Shown one piece after another: positions 9,803-19,600 of a stretch of DNA of 64,000 nt. Position 1 is the stretch's first letter. Every line of letters starts with the position of its first letter. The notes beneath the pieces were generated by a model. That model ran no database searches. It had not been told where the DNA came from and worked only from the letters and a program-made list of their open reading frames with translations. The stretch comes from Atrina japonica. Its lineage: Eukaryota; Mollusca; Bivalvia; Pterioida; Pinnidae. The position numbers were made by a program, and so were the translations under genes. The stretch covers positions 164,501 through 228,500 of the forward strand of contig BROG01000528.1 in NCBI GenBank assembly GCA_030159075.1, written 5' to 3'.

Positions 9803-10975
9803 GTACAACTTGACTCCCGTGATTGTCGATACTGGTCTGTCAGCCTCTGTTTGATAATGTTCGTAAGCCACTTGTAAGCAAAGATACATAGCAGGATCCA
9901 GCAAATGTTCTACCAAACCTTTATCTTTACTCCTTACCAAGATATTGACAGCCGTTAAGGAGAAACTTCAACAATACTGTACAGTTGCTTATTCCAGAAG
10001 CGGTGTAAATCAGATACTTATTTCATCAAACACCACTCGATTCTACACATAAATATACTGAAGTTGATATAAAAAAACATGCTGGAATCTGTAATAGACA
10101 ATATATTTGTAATGTTCGGAGACGTGATCTTTCAACAAACTGTCGGCATTCCTATGGGAACCAATTGTGCTCCTTTATTGGCCGACCTGTTCCTTTATTC
10201 ATACGAAGCAGACTTCGTTCAGAAACTGCTGAATCAAAAGAAGAAAAAGTTAGCGGTGTCCTTTAATTTGACATTTGTATATATCGACGACGTTTTGTCA
10301 ATTAATAATGACAATTTTCATACATATGTCAATGCGATATATCCCAGCGAACTAGAAATTAAAGATACAACAGAATCAAGCACACACGCTTCATACTTAG
10401 ACATTTTACTTAATATAAACACAGACGGGAAATTAGCAACTAAGCTATACGACAAACGCGACGATTTCGGCTTTCCCATCGTAGATTTTCCACATTTAAG
10501 TAGTAATATCCCTCAGTCACCCGTATATGGAGTTTATATTTCACAAATGATCCGATATCCAAGGCGTGTACAACATATGAAGATTTTATATACAGAGGTA
10601 AACTACTCACTGACAAACAATTGACACAGGGATATCGAAAACCGCGTTTAATGTCAACGTTCCGCAAATTTTATGGTCGGTATAATAGTCTTGTTTGCGA
10701 CTACTCTGTTTCACTAAGTGAAATGTTGAGTTGCCTTTTCGTTGGCGGTTGTTGAGACGTCTGTACCAATTGTGACGAGGATACACTCCTCACGTGTTTC
10801 ACTGGACTTGACTGTGGACTCACGGCGGGTGTGACCGGTCGACAGCGGATGCTTACTCCTCCATGGCACCTGATCCCACCTCTTGGTTTCCAGAGGTCCG
10901 TGTTTGTCCATTTGTACCGGATTTGAATCTATGTCCTGGACATTCTATTGATTTATACTTTGGTATCTGAAATTT
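9790..10975 (+). pseudogene. Penelope-like family A reverse transcriptase (longest copy)
   Basis: An open frame from 10079 encodes RT motifs in order: GIPMGTNCAPLLADLFLYSY, FVYIDDVLSINN with an intact YIDD catalytic box, YPSELEIKDTTE, YLDILL, LYDKRDDFGFPI and LSSNIPQSPVYGVYISQMIR. A frameshift near 10560 throws the C-terminus out of frame; the usual ending (KFYGRYNSLVCDYSVSLSEM) lies in another frame up to 10755. RT-like codons continue upstream to about 9800 in broken frames. No GIY-YIG endonuclase domain follows the RT, which fits the N-terminal-endonuclease (Naiad/Chlamys) type of Penelope-like elements or a truncated copy; this subtype is inference. The 3' module ends at 10975. Confidence 0.75.
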
Positions 10976-11079
10976 TTAGGAAGTAGGTAACTTCAAAGGT
11001 AAAAGCCTAACGAAGTATATATATAATTAAGTAAGTTTACTTGTGTAGCTTAATTTACGAAGTAAAGATATAAATACTG

Positions 11080-12252
11080 GATCAAGAGGTCCAACAAAGC
11101 AACGACTGATAAGAACACCTATGCATCTAGTTGTTGTGGAAGAACATTTGGATGGCATGCTCAAGCGAGACGTCATTAAGCCTTCAACAAGTCCCTTGAC
11201 ATCCGCTATTGCGCTCGTCAGAAAGAAGGATTGAACAACTCATTCTGTCGATTACTGCCAGTGACCTTGGGATTGGTTCCATTTTGTCTCAAGTACAAGA
11301 TGGAAAAGAGCAAGCTATTGCCTATTCGCAAACTGTCGAAAGCAGAACAAAAATACTGTGTTACAAGACAAGAGCTCTTAGCTATGGTATACTTTGTGAA
11401 GTACGCTATTATCTATATGGGAGGCAATTTAGAATATGGACAGACAATGGATCACTTCGTTGGTTGTGGGACAAATAACACGCTGGATTGAAGTCCTCGC
11501 AATGTACAAAATGAAAACTGAAAATAGACCTAGAACTCAACACAAGAGTACAGATGCATTGAGCCAACTCTCATGTAAACAATGTAAATACGACCTAGAC
11601 CTGGAGATAAAAGGGAAAGAACAGGGTAAGGCCACAGTTTCAGTGATCAACAATGAGAGAAGGAATCCCGAAAATGAAAGTGAAGACTATGAGACGCTTA
11701 TTGAACTCCATAAAGCAGACTTTGAAATATCTACTGTAAGAAAATAACGCCAGGAGAAACACAAGCCACCACAACATGACAAAGGCATTGACAAAGACAT
11801 GTTGCGGATAGCTAACGATTTGTTGTGTAGAAACTGGATAGGTAATAAAGGCAGTAAGGTCCAAATCATCGTCCCTCTCTAAAAGAGACGTAAAGTTTTT
11901 AAATTATAATATGACCACAGTACCTGTAGGGCATTTAGGAATATCCATAACTTTGTCTAAAATTAGGTTAAAAGTACTTTTGGCCAAGTTTACATAGAGA
12001 TGTGCGGCATTATATTACTGGCTGTGAAATATGTTCCATGTCTAAGAGCTCAACAAAGAGAAAGAGAGTTCCGATGAAAATAATGAGATCTGGATCACCA
12101 ATGGAAATAATAGCTTTGTACATTGTTGGTGAGCTCCAACTTACAGAGAAGGGAAACAAATATATCCTTGTAGTTTCAGACTACTTTACTAAGTGGGTAG
12201 AGGCATCGTAGATATTGTAGCGAAAGAAATAGTTGCTAGGTTCGGCGTACCT
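11080..12252 (+). pseudogene. Ty3/gypsy polyprotein remnant with internal RT deletion
   Basis: 11110-11227 encodes the start of an RT (EEHLDGMLKRDVIKPSTSPL, then ALVRKK). Translation then jumps to the RNase H region (ASDLGIGSILSQVQDGKEQA, KAEQKYCVTRQELLAMVYF, TDNGSLRWLWDK), so the whole RT catalytic core is missing. RNase H itself alternates between two frames. An integrase follows: zinc-binding remnants (GHLGIS and CEICSM) and the core start LVVSDYFTKWVEA (12002-12211), then a shifted frame reading DIVAKEIVARFGVP up to 12252, where a SINE interrupts it. No LTRs were found. Confidence 0.8.
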
Positions 12253-12482
12253 AGTGTTGTTTAACGTCCCACTCATGAATATTTCAATCATATGGAGACG
12301 TCATCAAATGCCGGTGAAGGGCCACTGAGCAATGAGGGTTCTTTAACGTGCCGACACCTACTGTGACACGAGACCTCGGTTTTAATCGTCTCATCCGAAT
12401 AACAGGAAACCATCATGCCGCAGGCTGGACTCGACCTCACGATCAAAGGTCGAGAGTGCTACCGACCGAGACAGGTCGGCAC
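12253..12482 (-). mobile_element. SINE-alpha copy inserted in the gypsy integrase
   Basis: Reverse complement of the SINE family seen at 41345 and 51996: tRNA-like head at 12440-12482, 'tctcatccgaa', 'gttctttaacgtgccgacac', 'catatggagacgtcatcaaa', and 'gtttaacgtcccactc' at the 3' end. It is more diverged than the three young copies and lacks the (AAAC)n tail. It lies exactly where the integrase reading frame stops. Confidence 0.85.
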
Positions 12483-13216
12483 AATGATTTCTGGTAACCA
12501 AGTATGGTTACTAAATCCGGAAAAACCTTAATTACATGACTAAATCCTTCAACATGGTGAGCTAGTAACACTAAATTATAAATGTCATCTTTGCTATGCT
12601 TTCCACTTTCTCTAACATTAGACGAGGCATATCTAATTTGCCGAACATTTTTAGCATTAAGAATCTCAATATACTCATCGCTTCCAATGCCAATACATTA
12701 AAAATCTCAGGAGGGGGGGCCACTTGCTGCTCGAATCTTTATTTCACCAACAATAAAAAGAGATGCCCTCACAGATTCTGTGCCATCAATATCTTTGCTA
12801 TTACCATGTGGTTGTGGAGAACATTGGGTATGTTCACCCTGTATGCAAACATCTTGGGGTTTGACGACCCTTTTTTGTAAAATTTGAATTACCGAGTCTC
12901 TTTCTGTTTTTCTTACCTCCAGCACAACTACCAATGTTGTAATGAGATCACTTAATTTTTAAAGATCTTTGACTAAAAGTATCATCGGCATCTTTCATAC
13001 TGAGAGGAACTACCATTATTCAACCACTGATATTGATCTCACTTCAAATCATCTGGATGTTTACACTCAATAAGGTTAACACTCACCCCCTCTAGCTTTG
13101 ACAGGTGGTATATTAGATAATCTTTCACCTCCAAAGTCTTTTAGAATATCAAATATCGAATATGTGGTCAACTCGATTAATTGATACACCACCTCCAACA
13201 ATAAATCTTCTTGTTG
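12483..13216. other. Unclassified repeat-like region
   Basis: Short open frames on both strands (for example minus 12707-12934) have no family I recognise. The setting between a gypsy remnant and a repeat copy suggests mobile-element debris, but nothing identifies it. Confidence 0.3.
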
Positions 13217-13500
13217 ACGAGTTAAATATTATAAACATAATACCAAAGTTATAATGCTCAAGACTATCGTTTCTGTCAATTAAACTTCATCAGCTGAAAT
13301 CCAGTTTTAAACATATTTCTAAAGGGAAAGTGGTATAACTAAAGGTCAAATAATAAATCTAAATCCATTGCAAAATTCGTCTACGAATAACTACTGTAAA
13401 AAGATAACCATCTTTGCTTTTGGATAAAATTAGAATTTAAATGGTGTTACCAATGCCAAATATTACTGAAGTATAAGATTACCAGCTGGTACCGAAATAC
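13217..13500. repeat. Second copy of the 1665-2100 repeat (empty site)
   Basis: It matches 1665-1755 and 1960-2098 with moderate divergence and runs straight through the point where the first copy holds a Penelope-like insertion (near 13330). Confidence 0.7.
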
Positions 13501-14719
13501 CAGGTACTAGGCTTATGTATACCCTTGGGAACTCATAGTCCACCAGCAGTGGCAAAAAAGTTAACATATGCACATCAAATAACAATGTTTCTTTAAGCTA
13601 AAAAAAACAACGGAAGTTTTGGATATTTGATGTCTTTATTTAGTATTAATAAAACTTTATAAAAAGAATGAAAACTTGAAATAATGACTTGATATTCATT
13701 CATTCTACATTCATCAAATCTTTTAAACAAACATTCCGAAGTACATCTATCATTCATTTCCCAGAGTTGTTCTAAGTTTTTAACTTTGGCCAAGTTATCA
13801 ATTTTCAGATTCATAGGGAAAAAAAATTATCAATAAAATAATTAACTATATTAAATTAAACATTAGTTTTATACCCGACACCTTTTAAAACTGGCTTTGG
13901 AGTTATAATTAGTTAAACGTCATGTCTACCTCGTTTCCATATGATATGCCACAAATGACCTCGGAGCAAGTACAAAAGAAATATGAACTTCGGACAAGAA
14001 ACTTTCACTTGTTCAACTTCAAAATGTATTGGAACTGTACAACAAAACCAGTTTGATTGTCGATTCTAGAGTTAGGGCAGCATTGTCAAACACTGCACCA
14101 ACACTGTCCACAATTTGGTGATATATATCTAGTGATAGGCAGAGTCCAAATGATGTTTACATTTACATGTAAAAACCAAATACATTTATGTTTATATTCA
14201 AAATTAAGTTTTGGTATGTTTTGTAACTCTCAGCTTCTCACACTTTTAATCTGGCTATACAATTAATGAAATACTAAAATGGTTACCATAACAACAACAA
14301 TCATTTTAATCATGTACTGTATATGGGTATTAAAATAATTTCACATTCCATAACAACATGGACTTTAAAAAACCAGAACTTGGTGGATCCACCAGTTGTG
14401 ATCCACATAAATGTTTTTTAAGAAAATAAGACTAAAAAAATTTAATTTCATCATACAATTTAATTGTTGGTCTTAAAGTCATAGTCATACATATGGATAG
14501 AAAAAGCCCTGGTTATTTATACTGTAAAACCCTTTACCACAGAAAACCTTGCATCTTATTTCACACTGAATCACAATAGTCTCATGAATAATGTGTCTGT
14601 GCTTCAAATACATGACTTAAAAATTTAGCTTTCATTTTTCATTTGCCCTTGTCTAAGGGCGAAAATGGTTAAAATAAAATAGGAATAAAAATGTCCAGGT
14701 ATACAGTATTTTACAATAG

Positions 14720-14753
<34 letters not shown>

Positions 14754-16367
14754 GTCCCAACAAATTTTCACACTGATTTACAGAAGTACACAGTTATCAG
14801 TTGTCTACAGAAATGGAAATACTGAATACCTGGATATTTTAACTCCTGTTTTCATCATTTTCGCCTACGAGAGGGCAACAGACGCGAATAAATGAAGCAC
14901 AGATATATATGTCATCCATGGGACTGGTGAATTATGGGAATTTGAAGGTGGGGTGAAAATGTTTTCTGCCAAATAAGGATAAAATAACCAGAGGCGAAAA
15001 TGTCCAGTAATACCTGCTTGATTCAGTCAAAACTTTCAAATCTGCTAATAGTATTGAATGGAATGTTACAAAGTAACTATGGAAATGCTGTTCAAATTAG
15101 GGGTATAATCACCGTGACAACAGTGCTTCAAAACATTATTAACTTTGACGACAAAATCAAAATAGATTAGTGCAGTCCTAGGGACACTACGACACATGAG
15201 AAGTTAATAACAGTTCTGCTTAACCCTTTCACCCATGAATATATGAGTACCATGCTATTTCCTGTTAAGATCAGTCTTTTTAGCACTGTACGGTTAAAAG
15301 AGATACTTGACCTTTAATTTATATTTCTTACATTTTCCCTCCCTTATCAATGGATGAGCAGCAGATTCAGTTTATATACCAGCTGATTTGAAATGTTTAA
15401 ACTTACAGTGACCTAAATCAATGTGGTTAAATCAAAACCAAGTCAGAAATATACAGATTTCATGTTAACACTGATTTACCTAGTACCTCAGTTGATTCAG
15501 TTTGTGGGAAGTTAAAATTGATCATCAAAACTGCTAAAAACACTTAGGATGTATTAAAATACAAACAGAACATCAATACCATATACTTTCACATACAACA
15601 ACATTCAGCATGGCTAAGAGGCATTCCTGGTGATCATTTTACAAAGAATACGGACTTACGACCATATACCAGTATTTTGTTTGGTTACCATTTTACAAAA
15701 AATATGGACTAATGACCAAATACGGGTCCTGTTCTTATGACTACCCTGGAACTCAGAGGCAGTGTTTAGACCTAAACTATTGTTGTAAGCAACACAAATT
15801 TGTTAATGTCTGTAAAATTGTATCACATATTTTATTCATAGATTAAAATTTCAGTTTAAGATACGGTTGATAAAACACTCCCAAGTATTATTTATGGTCA
15901 ATGACAATAAAACTGATGACTTAAGATTTGGACTCTTTGATAAAATGGCTGTCTGGGTCCCCTATCACAAAGCAAACTTAAGTCAGAGTTGAAATTCTTG
16001 ATTAGACTATGAAGACGTCATATTTACCTTTGTCAGACATCATATTACCAAGCGTGTCCAGTATAAAATTCACTAAAATTTGGAGTTGAAAAATGCATAA
16101 TACAGCATTACATCTAAAACTGAAATGTTAACTACAGACTAAGATTGCTTCATGAGAGCGGACCCTGATGAGTACGATCACTAACTCTCACATATAATAC
16201 ACTCGCTCACATATAATACATTCGCTCACATATAATACATTCAGATATTCGGAACACTGGTCCAGGAAATGGCATCGTGATGCGAACTTGACAGGATGAC
16301 AAGTTCAAAACATACAGATCTTCTAAATTTAGAAAGATCCACCCTAGAGAGATCCACCTATCCAGGG
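13501..16367. other. Gene-free stretch including probable DNAJA 3' UTR
   Basis: No coding sequence recognised. The distal part lies downstream of the DNAJA stop codon on minus; a minus-strand AATAAA (plus 15831-15836) about 530 bp past the stop could be its polyadenylation signal. The segment 14725-14760 ('acaagatgtgtttgtgaaac') looks like interspersed-repeat material but could not be delimited. Confidence 0.35.
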
Positions 16368-16696
16368 TTATTGTGATGCACATTGAACTCTTTGTCCGTG
16401 GGGCATACCATCGTCATCGTCATCCTCCATATATGCTACGTTTCCATGACGATTACGATGGGAGCGTTGCTCAGGACTGTATTCAATGAGATCATGTTCT
16501 TCTGCATCGTCAGGTATAATGCAATCTTTCCTATCTGGCAAAAGTTTCTCTAAATTTGGAACGCTTGATGGAGATATTTCATTAGGAAAATTGACACCAA
16601 ACTGAATTAAAAGTCGTCCTTTTTCAAAGGGATTTCTATACATTGGCATTCCTTCATTTAAAATACATTTAATATCTCCATCTTTTATCACTTCAC
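16368..16696 (-). CDS. DNAJA1: DNAJA coding exon 5: C-terminus with CaaX box
   Basis: Begins [20 protein letters not shown], then [27 protein letters not shown], a variable acidic tail and VQCASQ before TAA. Acceptor 'actttttcag' at 16697-16698. Confidence 0.95.
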
Positions 16697-19600
16697 CTGA
16701 AAAAGTAAAAAATCAACAATTAAATAATTACTTTATCATAATTTTTCACTTTCTATTTGAAAAAATATTTCTCATTGTTGTACTCACATGATTGTTTTTA
16801 TTGTTGTTTTATTTATGATCTCTTTCAGTTACATCTCCCCTTTACTTTATTTATATAATGACGGCCAGTTTCTTATGATCTCTTTCATGTACACCTTCCC
16901 TTTACTTTATTTATATAATGACAGCCAGTTTCTTATGATCTCTTTCAGCTACATCTCCCCTTTACCTTATTTATGTAATGACAGCCAGTTTCTTATGATC
17001 TCTTTCATGTACACCTTCCCTTTACTTTATTTATATAATGACAGCCAGTTTCTTATGATCTCTTTCAGCTACATCTTCCCTTTACCTTATTTATGTAATG
17101 ACAGCCAGTTTCTTATGATCTCTTTCAGCTACATCTCCCCTTTACTTTATTTATATAATGACAGCCAGTTTCTTATGATCTCTTTCAGCTACATCTCCCC
17201 TTTACCTTATTTATGTAACAACAGCCAGTTTCTTATGATCTCTTTCAGCTACATCTTCCCTTTACCTTATTTATGTAATGACAGCCTGTTTCTTATGATC
17301 TCTTTCAGCTACATCTCCCCTTTACCTTATTTATGTAATGACAGTCAGTTTCTTATGATCACTTTCAGTTGAAGATAAACAATGATTAGCTGGTAATTGT
17401 TTTTAACTAATTCGACGAAGTAGGGTTTTCCAAAAGGGCCGATTGTGACAAAGAATTTGAATTTTGAATGGTGTTTTACGCGACACCCAACCATTTTTCA
17501 ATTATATGGTGGCGGTCAGTTTTTAATGGTGGAGAAGAGAACCTGGTTTCAATGTACCCGGGAAGAGACCACAGGCCTTCAGCAGTAAACTGACAAACTT
17601 TCTCACTAAAATCAGCTTAGGTTCCAGCGGAGCTCAAACCTACACTGACCAGAAGTAGAAGACTTTATGATTCAAAGCGCAATGCTCTAACCACTCGAAC
17701 AAGATTGCCCTTGTGAAAAGGTAAAACTGCACTCAGCTGATTATCCCTCAGTTGAGAAGTGACTAAATTTGCATCCAGGAATGCAAGTTGAGAAAAAAAA
17801 TTAGCTGAATTTAAAATTGTTTTTCCCTCAAGAAATCCAGGCCCAAATGATTAAAAATTTCAGTCAGATAAAAATTAAGCACAAAATTCGAAGTTTTTAT
17901 TTGAGAAATCCAGGTCTGACTAGGATAAATATAAACTGTATCACTCACCTGGTATAGCTGAAATAACTAATGTTCGTTTATCAAGAGTTGTAATTGTTCT
18001 TTTAAACCCACAAAGTGCCTCAACCAGTTCAATGTCCATTTTCATTATCAAGTCTCTATCTCGCCTTTGAAATGTTTCATGTTCTTTTTCATCTAAAACG
18101 ATCACAATATCCCCTGGCTCCCGGCCAGGTTCCTGATCCCCTTCACCATGGAAACGTATATTCTCACCATCCTTCATACCTGATGAATAATCATCACATA
18201 ATTATATTGTAATATATCACAAAATAATAAAAAAAACAATGACTAATATATTGCACAAATATCGAGGATAATTCTAAAACTTGAATTTGTGTGTTAATTA
18301 TTCAACCAACTCATTTTTGAAATCTAAAGAATTTCCCTAAAATTCTAGATGCTCTTTTTCAAAGGTATAATCTTTTTTTTTAAAAGAAACAAAGAGTTCA
18401 TATTAATCTTAGATTAAGTGTCGTCTCCTGTCTTACAACTAGGAATAATTGTAAAATAATTCTTGTCATCTACTCTGGACGTATTCAATTACTGATTGGT
18501 GGAAATTATCCTGCGGCGTTAATAGCCGCAATATCCACAGTGATGATAAATCTGCCAATTTAAGAAACAGTTGATATATTTTAAAACCTATAAGTTTGTG
18601 TGTTATATACTATGTACTGCCCTAATTACAGAATCCGATCTTATTTTTAAGTTACTCCCAACAAACTTGCAGGAGAGAGAAAATCATGAAAATTACGACA
18701 CACGAAATTGAACCTCTACACAGTAGCAAGAAAAGTATTAAACTGGGTCGTTATATTTAACAAAATAATTATGGGATTCAAACTACTTATTTCAAAATAA
18801 AACAAGGTCATTTAAGGAATCTAATAAAATCAAGCATGCATATACTATATAATTTGATTTGAATGAATCTTGCTTTTAGCTTGCAAGCAGAGAGGGGATC
18901 TTTTGACCTTGAGCAATTAACATGATTAACAGGTGCTAATCAAATTACTAAATTTATTCCGAGTTGTGATGCTTCAATGTTTTAATTTTCAGATTGTTAG
19001 CCTCTCCCGACTGTGTACTTGTCTGAAATGTTGATTTAGTTTTGTACATATCTTGTCTCTCACGCCTGCACACATTACACATTTGTAACCATAAACTGAA
19101 ATACAGACACTGAAAGGATAGGCAGAGCTTACCATGTAGACAATGACTATTTTTCTCTAGGCTGACTAAAAAAATTGCAATTGGCTAATTTTCTGAGTAA
19201 TATTTTTGGTCATGTTTAGTGCATGCTCTCATTCAAAAGAGAAAGAAAAAGCACCATCACAAAAAAAAACATGTTTGACAACACACACAGTAAACTTATA
19301 CATGTAAACAGTGACCTGACTAATCCAACTTTAAATTGGCTAAAAAAGATCTTGATTTGCTAGGTTTTTTTGGCACATGATCGAGCCGGATTGGCTCAGT
19401 CGGTAGTGCGCTCGACTCTGGATTGTGAGGTCGTGAGTTCTAGTCCCACTGGCAATAGGTTGGTTTCCTGTCTTTCGGATGAGACATTAAAAACTGGAGG
19501 TCCCATGTCACAGTAGGTGTCGGCACGTTAAAGAACCCTCACTGCTCAATGGCCGTAAGTGCCGAGCATAGGCCAAAATTTGAAGCCCTTCACCAGCATT

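Noticed and set aside
19383..19460. tRNA gene
   Set aside because: A and B boxes are present but the anticodon and acceptor stems do not pair as in a functional tRNA, and the sequence continues into a SINE body shared by six loci.
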